From: Eutypella sp. D-1
Taxonomy: Eukaryota; Ascomycota; Sordariomycetes; Xylariales; Diatrypaceae
DNA: 64,000 nt
Reading direction: 5' to 3'
Assembly (NCBI GenBank): GCA_023313575.1
Contig: JAJTTP010000001.1
Span: 5,270,001 to 5,334,000 of the forward strand
Numbering within the stretch: the stretch's first letter is position 1; every line of letters begins with the position of its first letter. Positions 51,255-62,999 of the stretch are shown here, one piece after another. Under the pieces are notes generated by a model. It was not told the origin of the DNA. It saw only the letters and a list, made by a program, of their open reading frames with translations, and searched no databases. The translations under genes and the position numbers were made by a program.

Positions 51255-52389
51255 CTATGGCTGAGCCTCGATAACCTCGATCGTCTTGTGGTCGAGCCAA
51301 GCAGCGACGGTGCGCTCAGTGAAAGCATTGATGCGCTCCTTGGTCTGTAGCTTCGTCCCGCAGCATGGCCAAATGATATTGGTTAGGTACGAGCGCTTGT
51401 ACTCGATCAGCAATTCTTCGTCGTTGCGGTCGAATTTAGGTCCTCCTAGTCGGTGCAGTGTCTCGAGGTAGTGGTCCAGGATCTCCCACTCGTGCGTTCG
51501 CCGACTCTCCACGTCCATCATGGAAGAGACGAAGTACACCAGATCATGGAAGCACGATCCAAAGTGGTAAGCCGACCAGTCCAGAAACCGTGTCTCTCCC
51601 TCCGCCGTGTAGTACGTATTGCCCAAGTGTGTGTCCCCATGCAGTAGCGTGCGGAAGCGCGGGTTGCGCTTCGCGTAGTAGTCATCCTGCGCCTTTTTGA
51701 CCCGCGCTCCATCATATAGATACTCGGGCAATTTCATGCGCCAATCTTCCCTCACGATATCGTCCCACGGACTCACAATGAACTTCATGGCCGGGTCGTA
51801 GTTGTTCCAAATCCCTGACACCAAAGTTAACATTTCACTCCCTTAGGCCAGCTTTCCTTCCCTCAAACTCACATGGATAGTCCTCCTCGCTCTTCCCCCA
51901 GAATTGAGCGTGTAGCCCAGCGATCTGGGCGGCACCCTCCAGAACCTTGTCGAGCGGCTGGTTGGCTACGTCTGGCGGGAATGTGCAGCCCTCGTAGTTC
52001 AGGTCGGACATGATAGCGATGCCTTGCTTATCATCTGTTCCCCCCCACCAGCCTTTGGGGTAGCCCATATGCTTGATGGAGGGCGCGATCTTGGCGAAGA
52101 AATCGGCTTCACGCTGCGCTAGGCTGACGGTCCATGGCTCGGCTATCACCCACGCAGGGTCAAACACGCCCTTCACACAGACGTGTGACGGCCGCGAATT
52201 TGGGTCTGCTACCTCGTCGGCGTATTCGATGGAGAAGAACAGCTTACTTCCCGTGCTAAAGATCGTCCTCGTCATCGTGATCGACTTGACTTTCTGGCCG
52301 AGCTTGGACCCAAGCCACTCCGCTGTCACCTCCTCTGGCACAAGCGGCAGCCGCTCGGTCACTACATCGGTCACAGTCGCAGTCGCCAT
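51255..52389 (-). CDS. Aminoglycoside phosphotransferase/CHK-like kinase
   Basis: Two exons, 52389-51873 and 51814-51255 (58-nt intron GTGAGT..GTCAG), give 358 residues. The frame extends upstream to 52509 but only from a TTG; the ATG at 52389 starts MATATVTD. The kinase fold is recognisable: N lobe with SKLFFSIEY and the VCVKGVF Lys strand (K98 region), hinge IAIMSDLNYEG, catalytic loop LLHGDTHLGNTYY (H231, D233, H235, N238) and metal-binding FLDWSAYHFG (D251). These are Brenner and DFG-like motifs of the APH/EcKinase/CHK families, which phosphorylate small hydroxylated molecules (choline-like, ecdysteroid-like or antibiotic substrates). Fungal members of this type are mostly uncharacterised; I infer a cytosolic small-molecule kinase, not antibiotic resistance. 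Confidence 0.83.
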
Positions 52390-54057
52390 GGTTTGGAGGA
52401 ATGCCAGATGAAAAAGAGATGCAAAAAGGCAAAGGCGAGTCGAAAGGGCTTTTAACACGGCGCTGAGTGAGACCAGGACAAAATTTGACGTCCTCTCCGA
52501 AGTAGCCAATAAGATCTCTCAAGGTGCTATCTCCGGTCTTCGAGTTAGATCCGCGCATGTGACAAAGTTTATTGTCGCATAAACTGTGTGGGAGAGGCTG
52601 GCCTTAAAATGGTCATGTCTCTTACAACGTCCACATCAACCACTTGCAATACTCAAGTATTCAAAAAGGGGGAGTAGCGATCAACCACCAACGGACCTAC
52701 CTACATGGTACCCACGAAAGCCCAACTTTTTTTACACATAACTTCCCGTACCCTTACCATAGCAGCTATGGGCAATGCTTATCGCTCTTGGCCCCTTGGG
52801 GACTAAGCACGGAGCTCTCCAAGGCCCTAGGCGGACAGGACTAGTACCAAAAGCGAACCCGAGCCGAGCTCCTTCCGTACATCACAGCCGCCTTTTCGGA
52901 ATTCTCCGACAATAATAGTGCACATATACTTCCGCTATAGCAGCGATTATCACGGGGAAACGGCGCGGGCATGACAGGAGACGGGTTGGCAGGCAAGGCA
53001 GGCTATCCCGGTTGCCCGGGTGCGGAGTCGATAGTTTCTTTGATCAGCGACAAATTAGACCGCCCGGGGACTTTCGCTTACGAGCATCAGTAGTGGGCCC
53101 TCTCCGAACAGTCACTCCCTCTTATTAGTTTCAACTCCTTGTTTCCGTTGTCTCAGCCCTTGACCAAAGCCTCGTTATCATTCGACTCTTTTGCAATCAC
53201 TATCTAGTTAGGTATTGGATTAGCATATCATTCTGAGAACATACGGGCTTCCGCGATTTATGCAGGCAGATCCAGATTTGGAAGTGGCAGGCTGGGGTCA
53301 GACATGGTCAAGGAGTAAACCTGGGGGGCCCGCCTTGCGTCTTAACTAATCACTAACCTAGTTCCCGTACCTATTAGTTCCCGCATGATACAGTCCTTGT
53401 CAACTGCTCATCCCGTACTTAGTGCCGTTTATAAAATGGGTCTGTACTAAGAACAGTAAGCAAGACATATAGCTTAATAGCGGGTCGCTATACAATGGGG
53501 GTTTATCATATATGATGGCGATTGTGGACCGATTGGGTAACAGTGTCTCCTTTTTCAGTGTAACGGTTGATGAAGACAAAACACTGTTCTATATTAATAA
53601 GAAAACAACGCTATGACTTTGAGGGGGACCTTGCCACGAAGATCAATATGGGAGGGGGGAGGTCGCTTATGATAATATTAAGTCTAGTATCGCTAATATT
53701 ATAACTCACCGACAAGACGCCCATGATCATATATCGCGATGACGGTAATTATATGGTTGCCAATATGCGTAGTCCCAACTCGAATTAGTTGTTGATAATG
53801 CCGGAAGGAACCCGTGCCTAGCTGTTAATATTCGCTATTTTACATACGTATAAAGAATGTGTTAATAATACATATTAAGTGCCAGCACTAAACGTCGATC
53901 GACTTCTATCCGGGGCTCCGCAAATAATAAGAAGCTGACGTGCTGAGCCTTATCCCAAGAGACCAAGCTGTGGCCTGGTCTGATCGCCTTGCACTCCACA
54001 ATGATCAACCTGGCAACCGAGGTGAGAATAGAGTGGTCGTAACGGCGTTCACATTCG
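52390..54057. other. 1.7-kb intergenic region
   Basis: Promoter side of the kinase gene, then AT-rich DNA (for example 53450-53860) with no supported gene. Confidence 0.55.
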
Positions 54058-55405
54058 CTAAACCGAAGACCCTTCACTCCATTTGATGTCGATCTCAGTG
54101 TTCTTCATGATGATATTCCTCTGACTTGAGTGGTCGTCGATTCTTTCCCACTCACCCCCTTTGGTCTGAGCTGCCGCCGAAGAATGGCCCGTCCGCAGTT
54201 GACTGAGAGGGATACCCCTGCTTCCTCCGGCCGTCGATTCTCCGGTCCGCTTCACGCCGTATGACTTGTTGCTCGATGTGAACCCGAGCTTCTTCAATAG
54301 AGGCCGCAGCGAAGGCAAAGAGCCAGCAATTATACCAAGACCGCACTCTAACATGGTCCAGATGCACATTATACCGAATTCGTCTGTATATAACCGTTGC
54401 GTTAGTATATGTAGCAGAATTCCTCGTGATGTTAAAACGTACGCAGTTGATTCACGGGGTTCTCGTAACTTGCTAAATATGGAAAGCGTATAGCCGTCGA
54501 GATACTCGCTCTGGTGCATTGTTAGAAGAATGTTTGCCAATGTAGAAAACAAAGCATTAGAAACACCTACACTACACCCAAAGACAAGATACAGCAAAGT
54601 ATTATCTTCTGCTTTAATCGCATTTGTAAACCCCAGATACTGGATCAATGTTAGCTGATGCCTTGCAAACATAGGGGTAAGCCCGCTTCAGAGAACATAC
54701 ATGAACGCTGGTATGATGGCACATGCCCAGTCAGTGACAATTGCGGCGACGGAGATGACTTTGCTTAGGACCAAGATTCGTCCGGTCTCGTCACACGACC
54801 CGGCGCTAGGGTTCCAACCAGCAGAAATCGGCTTGCAGTTTAGCATGGCGCCAATAAAGCCCGCGAACGAAGTTCCTGTACTCAAGACTATGATGAACCA
54901 CAACGAGTAGAGATAAGGCTTAGACTTGTTTATCCGTAGGAGGGTGACGCAAATGCTCGCTTTGATCGCAGGTAGAGACCAAACATATGTGATCTGGTAG
55001 AAGAAGAACCCTAAATAATGTTAGCCGTGGCTTCCTCGTTATGTCTTGGATGCCTCTGAGCGTACATTTGGCTGCGTTCAGCATCAGCTGTCCAGATGGA
55101 TCGGCTTCCAAGATCACACTGTCGTATGATCCTAAGCCATTGAAAGCGCCGAGTATAGTGACCGTGCAACATGCAATGTAGAAAATCTATACCGCAGACA
55201 GTCAGTGGGCGCTTCATCGCTACTGCATTCAAGATTCTTCACCAACCAGGCCAAAAACCATCAAGTAGTCGTCCAGCCCAAGCGCATCATGACGATATCG
55301 TACGCTCATCCGTAGGACGACAGTGAACGTTGACAGGACACAGAGTGTTAGAGTCACGCCGAACAGCGCGATGCCGGCGTCCGTCGGATAGAAGTCAACA
55401 GCCAT
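54058..55405 (-). CDS. Fungal rhodopsin-family (Pth11-like) seven-TM protein
   Basis: Six exons, 55405-55247, 55186-55066, 55010-54701, 54639-54571, 54510-54443 and 54383-54058, give 350 residues; all five introns are 55-61 nt. The architecture is that of the fungal rhodopsin domain (PF20684): TM1 (GIALFGVTLTLCVLSTFTVV), the conserved LGLDDYLMVFGL, IFYIACCTVTILGAFNGLG, YQITYVWSLPAIKASICVTLLRI, IGAMLNCKPISAGWNPSAGSC with the family's typical Cys residues, IIPAFIIWGLQM, ASISTAIRFPYL and IWTMLECGLGIIAGSLPSLRPLLKK, followed by a hydrophilic Ser-rich tail. No CFEM domain precedes it, unlike Pth11 itself. Members are plasma membrane proteins, some implicated in surface sensing or located in metabolite clusters; ligand unknown. 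A long open frame through intron sequence (to 54672) hides three of the junctions. The first donor, GTTGGT, is the weakest. Confidence 0.8.
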
Positions 55406-58400
55406 CTTCGCACCTTTAGCGGGCAATGGCTAGCAAGACGTTTGCAAGAAACAGTTGAAGCGAATTGAGACGAGCGACGCCGTAGTGGAGCTATCGCGTC
55501 TCTAGTTGGCGGCAGTAGTAAGAAGAGAAAGACAAGAAACTTGATTATAACGCCCTGCATACGGCCTAGTGCCATTACAGTTCTTTTTATCTTACTCACA
55601 TAACAGGGTTGTATATCAATCACCGATCAGATCCCTCCCACTCGAGCTCGAGCCCTTTGAGACCCTTGTTGTCAAAATATGGCTCAGGGCTCTAAGACGT
55701 TCTTACTTCGCTGCCAGAATCGTCAAGGACTACCCAGACCCTGCCTTTTGGTCTTTGGACAAGTGACATGCTCGGGATAATCAGGGATGAGCCCTGCCCC
55801 TGTTCTGACAATATTTCCCATACTGCAACTCATCAATGCAAGCAACCAGGAAGATGCCCAAGACGCATATAGAGATTTTTCTAACCTTCCTCTTTTCAAC
55901 CTGGAATTACGATTACTCATCCTTGCAGCGTGCCATACATGTTCTACAAAGCCTACAAGCTATTGGTGGTGTGAGATATAGAGCCCAGCCTGGGAAGGAT
56001 AATTCCGTCGAATATATCTCAACAGAAAATGCGGACTGATTACACAGTAGCAATAGAGGAAGAAGCAACGGGTGCTCAGCACCTCTGTGATTGGTCCAGC
56101 TGCAACGCACATGGGTTTATCGTCCTGTGTCGCCTGCAAGAACAAGACTGATACCAAGAACAATGCGACGTAAAGGACAGGGTGGGCTAATATATGAGTA
56201 AATCTTCGAGGGTGTTCAGTGCAAGGGGGCGGGGAACCAGAGCTGATCTTTATACTAGTTAGATCGCGTACAGGTCTTGCAAACCATCCCCCTTAACAGA
56301 TGCCTTACTCCATTGCGAGGGGTTTTCGGATCATTTATCGATTGTCGGTAGTCCGCGGAGAATACCCCCATATTTGCTGTATGAAGATCGCTAGGGACTG
56401 ATGTCGATTTCGTTTAACCATGATGCTGCATGACTATCTTGGCAACTTTGGATGGCTATGTTATGTGAAGTCTCATGTGGTACAGTATATTCACGTCATA
56501 TATTAGACGACATCGCCCAAGCAATACAAGAACTCAATGTTGCATATTGAGGTTACCAGACATAGTATGTCTGTTTTCCTTGGAACCAGACGCCTTGGTT
56601 TTCTAACTCTTAGACTTATTGTAGAAGTCAATTACCTGTTCTCAACTTAAAATCTCTCCTATCTTTACAACCTCCTAGGTGATGCATAGAAATGAATTTC
56701 TGGACATACTATGTACTCGTTCCCCGCTCAGGAGGTCAGTGCAGCCCCTGACCGAGCTAGCGGTGATCTACTCCGTATGTCGGTATTATTACCCACACAA
56801 GTTCTAGGCGAAGATTAGTCTACGAACTTGTGGGACTGTCAGACAATGAACTAGCCCGGCGATGCACGGACTTTCCCGTTGATGAAATATGTAGGAGTGT
56901 AGCATTCCAACTCCCGTTCGCCATTCTCTGGTAACTAGAAGTTGTGCATGAAGGATTGCAACCCCTCTTTGAAACAACTTGGCGTATGCTACTAAATACG
57001 TTGCAATTCGACAACCACATGGGATGTTCCGTACCTGATGGCAAACCAAGAAGCTTCACGCACTAGATAGCCAAGCCAAATAGCGGTCCCTTGAACGATA
57101 GAGTTTCTACTTCCGGTATCCATGTCCATTTGAGATTTGTCCCGTAATACTATTCTGGTTGCCTAACAGATACAGCTCAACCTGGGATAGAGATTCGCCC
57201 GGTAGTTGTACCGAGCCCTTCAGGGTGTTGATGCGATTAAGTTTGTAGCTAGTGAATGTCTCCGAAATCGTGACATGCTCTGGAACCCAGGGCGATCCGT
57301 GCGTCACTCCAAACGTCGGTATTCTTTCCGAGAGTCTTTTTATGGCCTTTTGTTATTCTACAATCATTCTGTCGAGAGTAGTTACGAGGCAACAAAGTAA
57401 TTAACAAGGACTAAGAGCTAAGAAGTCACGTTGGTTGATATTTGTTCCTTGTATTATATTTATAACCTGAATCGCTGGCATCCTCTGTTTCTCTATTTAG
57501 TAGTTGCGTATATCAGGTTGAAACTAAGTATTCGAGTAAAGTGATATCCCAGCTAGGCAGACACTTCAAATTTGGAATTCCTTTTGGCACCCCTGTGTTA
57601 CTAACCCTTGTGAGTTGGGTATGTAGAAGGCTATAGATAGGAAAGTCGATTAGGTAGTCAATGTTGAAACGGGAGCTTTCAGTGACTTATACTGCTTCCA
57701 CATAAGACCACTTGGGAAAAAGCTATAATAAACGCGTGATAATTGATATTGACTAGGCCCGCATTTTCCTTGACGTTGAAATTACCCTTCCTGTTCTTGA
57801 TAAATGGCAGTGTATGAAATTGGAATGACGTTGTGCTTTTGCCGATTTTTATAGGATGTCAGAAGTAGATGATAGATCATGTAGACCAACTTCTGCAAGA
57901 CTAGACAAGCCTCTTAGTGAACTGGATACTTCCCGAAAACCATCAGATTCTGGCACCAAGGTCACGATAGGCCCTAAGAACGAACCGGTATATAATCCGT
58001 GTCTTTCTGCTTAGACTTAGGAAACCTAACTCTTTAGACGCCTTTAGACGCCTACAAGAAGCTAACACTTATGAAGATCACTGGGTCATATGCGGCACAC
58101 GGCAGAGAACCGCGTAGACTGTCCCACACTGATCCACCTAGATATAGCTACATGGGAGAGCATGGCAAGGTTTACGAGAGTGTCGAGCTCATTGGTTCTT
58201 TCAAGTACTATCAGCATCGGCGGTGCTAGGTTTGATCGTATCTGCCCCGTAACCTATGCTTTTCTTGCATAGGAGGGTGGTATCGGGTTGAAAATCTCGA
58301 GGTCTGTCCCTCCTCACCTTACCTGAATATGGGACGACTCTGGTGAGCTCCGGTGGCCAAAGATAGAAGGAGTTAAACGTGCTCGAGAGAAATTTGCTCA

Positions 58401-58540
58401 TATATATGAAGAGTAGTTGGATATTTAATGGTCACCATTGAGGACATCAAGTTGAAAGAGAGGCAGTAACTGGTACTACGATATTTATAATTTATTAAAT
58501 CAAACCGTATTTTCACTCTTAAAACAATTAATCCTTCATC
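55406..58540. other. 3.1-kb gene-poor region
   Basis: No gene is supported. Frames of 60-92 codons show no motifs. A TTTAGACGCC direct duplication lies near 58036-58055. The right end is AT-rich (TATTTATAATTTATT near 58482) and may act as the core promoter of the UbiA-like gene. Confidence 0.55.
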
Positions 58541-59603
58541 ATGACGATGACACAGCGTTCTGCTGAATCTCTGACCCACAACTCCCATGTACGGGAACCT
58601 GGCGAAAGCTCGGAAAAGTCCGTTTTCAAGGCGGTAAGAACTGACAATCACTGATATTTTCCTATGGTCAGTGCTAACCTTGCCACAGCCGGATTCATCC
58701 TTGACTGAACTGAAAAGGATCCTTTATCTTGCCTACCTTATTACTGAGAGTAATGTCAAGGCCTACGTGCAGCCCATGGTGCTATTCGCAATGCTTAGTA
58801 TCGCGGCTCCCGGCGTTACAACGAACCCAAATCTAAGCTATGAAGACTTAGCCATTGCGTTTCCCCGCGCCCTCCTCTACGTCTGGCTTTACGTCTTCTA
58901 CTTCGACCTCAGCAACCAGAAAGACCCCTCGTCCGTTGAAGAAGACAAGATCAACAAGCCCTGGAGAGCGATCCCCTCTGGAAAACTCAGCATCGAGAGT
59001 GCGGAACGATGGTATCGAGTGGCCAGCTCCTTGCTGTTGCTAGCCAGCAGCACCTGGCTAAGCGGGTTCCCTGAGGCAGTCGTGTTTATGATGGAAACCT
59101 GGGTCTACGACTATGCTAGCGGTGCCAGCTCATTCCTGGGAAAGAATTTCATCAACGCTCTCTTCTATATGACCGGCCAGTTAGGAACGACCCGTGTCGC
59201 TGCTGAATCAATGGCTTCGACGTCCATGGCTAGAGCTGGCTTCGAGTGGTGCGGCCTGCTCGGCCTCAACATGTTCACAACGATTCAAATACAAGACCTG
59301 CGAGACCAAAAGGGGGACAGAATCAAGGGACGAAGCACCATGCCACTCGCTATCGGAGATGGACCAGCTCGTTGGGTGACAGCCTTTTTCATCCTGTTCT
59401 GGTCGATTGCATTTCCAACATATTGGCACAGGGGGCTAAACTTGGGCCATGTGCTACCTATCCTGGTAGGATCCATAGTGTCAGCACGGATTCTGACACG
59501 GAAGTCGTCGAAAGAGGATCGCATGTCCTTTCATTATTATACCTTATTTTGGCTACCCTCACTGTACGCCATACCACTGCTCAGCCAATACAGACTTTCA
59601 TAA
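58541..59603 (+). CDS. UbiA-superfamily prenyltransferase or terpene cyclase-like protein
   Basis: Two exons, 58541-58633 and 58689-59603 (55-nt intron GTAAGA..CACAG), give 335 residues with about seven to eight TM helices. Intramembrane UbiA enzymes transfer or cyclise isoprenyl diphosphates using two Asp-rich motifs that bind magnesium and diphosphate. The first motif here is modified, SNQKDPSSVEEDKINKPWRA (106-125), keeping E116, D117 and the NKPWR signature but replacing the classic NDxxD start with NQ. The second is canonical, DLRDQKGDR (D234, D237, D241), followed by GRSTMPLAIGD. This form is typical of a fungal subfamily that includes the membrane-bound terpene cyclase Fma-TC of fumagillin biosynthesis, but also uncharacterised prenyltransferases. 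The neighbours include a rhodopsin-like protein and a secreted lactonase-like protein; no P450 or polyketide synthase is present. Confidence 0.82.
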
Positions 59604-60120
59604 ATGGTGGCCTAGTTTCCAGGACTCCACATCTGGATTCGTCACATGATGGTTTTATGTCCACGGTGGATCTTCAGGTGAGTGAGTCCAAATAAAACGA
59701 AGTGAAGGATCAAGGGTTTATTATGGTCTGATTGTGGAAACCATTTCCTACACTTTGTTTCGTTATTGATTGTCATGCTCTTCAACACTCAAAAGGTGGC
59801 ATAGAACTTTTAACCCGTATTGCCAAAGTATTGTGATTGTTGGTTGTTATAAATGTGTCAAAAGTGGAGTTAACGCTACTATGAAATAGTAGCGCTTATA
59901 TAGGAAATCGACATTGGTAATAGAAGGATAGTAGATAGTCTCTGCAAGCCAGAATGTTACGTTGGTTCTCAGGCGCATCACTTACGAATAACATTGACAT
60001 GATATATAAAACTATTGATCAATCGATGTATCACTATGGATTTGAATGGCGTATAACTTAAGAGTACGCCGTATACCGACAACGATGAGTTGAGAGCGTT
60101 CTAAAGTCGCCCACAGCTCT
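59604..60120. other. Convergent 3' intergenic region
   Basis: 517 AT-rich bases between the UbiA-like and lactonase-like genes. No coding potential is supported. Confidence 0.6.
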
Positions 60121-61408
60121 TTACGAGTACCAGACGGCATTAGCACAGCACCCCTCTAATAGACTGATATTCGCTGCGATTCTTGCTCCATTTCTATCTG
60201 TGTCGAGCGACCATATCTGTAGAAGACTAGTCGAGTTGTCCGTCAACGCGACGAAGCGGTCACTGAACGGACTCGGGGCGACACTACAGGGCGAGAAGTA
60301 AGTCATGGACGCAATTATAACGATGCTTCGGATTCCCAATTGTGATCAAGTGATGAAGAGAGGCTGTAATTCAGGAAGCTCACCTGTTTGCCCAGCCTCC
60401 GCTATTTTCGGTCTCGATAAGGAAATTCTGGCGTATGATGTCCCCATCCTTGTCAAGCTCGAAGGCGGATATGTACCCCTTCCCGTTAACGACGTCTCGC
60501 GCGCGATTTGTAGCCCAGAGATACGAACCGCTGGCGGAGAGAGCGACTTCGTCGGCCCAGAAGTCCACCGGGTCCTGGCCGTCGCGGATGAGAGGGTAGC
60601 TTACACCTTCGAATCGTGGAACTCCAGTCGTCGGGTTGACCGTGTATTGTGCAACCTCGCTCGAGCCCTCATGTACTGCGTACAGGAACCGACCGCCCGG
60701 GTGGGCGACAATGTGGCGTGGGTGCGCGGTATCCGGGACCGCGGTGAGGCGCGATACCAACTTGACGGACCCGTCGGCGCGGCTGATCGCATGAGTCCAG
60801 AGCGCGTTAGCCGACGTGTCGGCGGAGTAGAGGAATCGGGAGTCTGGACTGAATGCGACTCCGTGAACCCCCGACTCGCGCTCGTACGTGAAGTTCTGGA
60901 CGACCCTGCCGTCGAGCACCCCGGTCGCCGGGTCCACCGACATGACGGCCCCACATCCCGCCTCGCGCCAGAAGAAGGTGCCGTAGACGGCGTGCGGTGG
61001 GCGTGGGTCCGCTGCGACGTAGATGGCTGAACCGTTGCAATCGCCGCCCGCGTGAACTATAGCGTTCCGCTGGATGGTTGTTGAACTCTTCAACGTGTAG
61101 CTGATGAAGCCCGGCGGATTCGCGTTGAAGGCTGTTCCGTACAAGGTCTTTTTATCATGCTGTGTTGCTTATTAGCGTATATTGTATCGGCTTAAATGGG
61201 ATTATACACTTGCGCTCAGGGAAATCCACGAATTGTCATAGGGCACACTGGTTGCGCCTATCTCGTCAAGCGTCAAGGCCTCGTCGTCGAACCTCACCGT
61301 AAAGAGGCGGCCATGAGAGAAGGTTCCGACGATGAGGTCGTGGGTCTCGCCCAGGGAGACGGCAACAAGATCAGCAATTGCTAAGAAAAATAGAGAGGAA
61401 GCTTTCAT
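60121..61408 (-). CDS. Secreted lactonase/carboxymuconate cyclase-like beta-propeller protein
   Basis: Three exons, 61408-61208, 61159-60384 and 60283-60121 (introns 48 and 100 nt), give 379 residues. Residues 1-20 form a signal peptide (Phe/Leu/Ala-rich, cut after about SLG). The rest matches the seven-bladed propeller family of 3-carboxy-cis,cis-muconate lactonizing enzymes and 6-phosphogluconolactonase-like lactonases (PF10282): SWISLSASHDKKTLYGT, then repeated blades ending in SPDSRFLYSADT, HPGGRFLYAVHEGSSEVAQY and SASGSYLWATNRA, then DGDI. The protein looks complete. Fungal CMLE itself is intracellular and acts in the protocatechuate pathway; the signal peptide suggests a secreted relative whose substrate may differ. 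The exon 1 donor could be GTGTAT or GTATAA, two bases apart; only GTATAA with the CACAG acceptor keeps the frame and the family motif. Confidence 0.83.
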
Positions 61409-62999
61409 TTTGGCTACCTCTGTCTATAGACGCTATAGTGAAGTATAGACAAGGCCTTTTATTTAAGCAGATGAGTATGAAGAGTCTAGGTGCAGGGAAT
61501 TCAACAGGTTTAAGGTCTGTACATCTGCCATCTTAGTCATAATTTATTCGATCATATCGAAATGAAGCACAAATGGTAGCACTTAAATAATAATATAGAG
61601 GCATTCTCTCAACCCTAGGAGCTTCTTCTCTATTCCATGTCGTAGATCTTTGCCGATCCTAGGCACGGATATTAGCCCCTATCTAGTGCGTCGAATGGGA
61701 GTGTGAAGATTGGCTAAGGTTCGCGCTGGACATTCGGAAGCCCTCTTCACATTGACAAATAGTCGAATTTGCCTCCCTCGATGTTTGCAACGAGTCAAGG
61801 TTTCAAGGGAGACTAGCATGAACAACAGCGTAGAGCACTGGTACAACATGGACCAAGCGCCGCACTATCGATATCGTCACAGTACTGCTCCGGGGTCGAC
61901 ATCCGCAAGACCCTATCCAATGAGAGGGAATCCGATGTCCGGCCGTCTGTAACCACAACGTGTGTTTGAAGAATTCGACCTAGCACCTCGTGGCATTCAC
62001 CAAACGCACGTAAATACATAAAGCGACGTAATCAATCCAGACATTTCTTGGCACTCAGAGCTGGACCTGTTTGGGCCCATGCCTTTCCCACTCTTTTACG
62101 AGATGCCGACAATATTGGCTATCCATTCCTAGAAGCATATAACACGTTTACTCATACGATAAGACAGGGCTTGTGGTAGGCTAGGAATATGTGCTAGGTA
62201 TCATTCCGTATGGTTTACAGAGGAATAGGTCTATTGTTGGCGAGGACTCTGGGCGCAGGGGCGGGGGGAAGGGGGGGCGACAACCAGTTCCCAGTCTTGG
62301 ATGTAATGCAGCCGAACAAGTCCGGAAGTGGCGAACATCGGAAATGTGTAGTTGGCTCTGACGTAAATGCCTAGATGTTATCTACTCAAATGACTTCCTT
62401 GGACAAGGTAGTTCCCGGTCGATTTGTCCAGTTGGAAATTGGAATGCCCCTGAGGATCAGCGCTTATGGATATTGATGGAAGCCTTGGGCAGCAGTCAGC
62501 CTTATAATCATCGAAAAGGCTCCAGCCAGAGAGCCTAAAACGACATGATGATATATGCCTGAGCTTTGTTCAAGTAGTAGGTATGCAGTAGACAACTAAC
62601 TACCTACATGAGTAGATTAAGCGATATTCATAAATGCGAGCTGAATAGTTAACCCCTAAACACACCAAATAGATGGTAGATCCTACACCGTTTAAGGTTA
62701 GCGTGACTAGGTGGGGTGCTCCCCCTATGTACTAAGTAAAGAAAGCGCAAAGAAAGCTGGACTCCATTAAAAAGGTCGGGTTTGCATCACAATCACACCA
62801 AGCAATCACTATTGATATCATCACGAGGCAACAAATCTAATACACTTCTCAGTTAACCGCAAAAGAAGAAGAGAAAAAAAAGCGATTTATCTTCAAAGAA
62901 CCCCTTGACCTCCTCGTGTTAGGTCCGTCATTGCAATCACAGAAAAAAGAAAGAAAAAAAAAGAAAAAGAAGAAAAGATCAGCGGCCCCTAAAAAGGCC
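61409..62999. other. 1.6-kb intergenic region (divergent promoters)
   Basis: No gene is supported. It lies between the divergent lactonase-like and NTM1 genes. It includes a TATA-like element for the former, a G-rich patch near 62258-62280 and a purine-rich A/G stretch (about 62860-62985) immediately before NTM1. Confidence 0.6.
61457..61466 (-). promoter_or_regulatory. Candidate TATA-like element of the lactonase-like gene
   Basis: On the minus strand the sequence reads TTAAATAAAA about 50 bases before the ATG at 61408. Confidence 0.35.

Noticed and set aside
52390..52509. N-terminal extension of the APH-like kinase with a hydrophobic stretch
   Set aside because: It begins at a TTG, not an ATG; the ATG at 52389 matches the start expected for the family.
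58036..58055. Tandem TTTAGACGCC duplication as a possible integration site
   Set aside because: Two 10-base copies with no mobile element between or beside them; likely chance or slippage.
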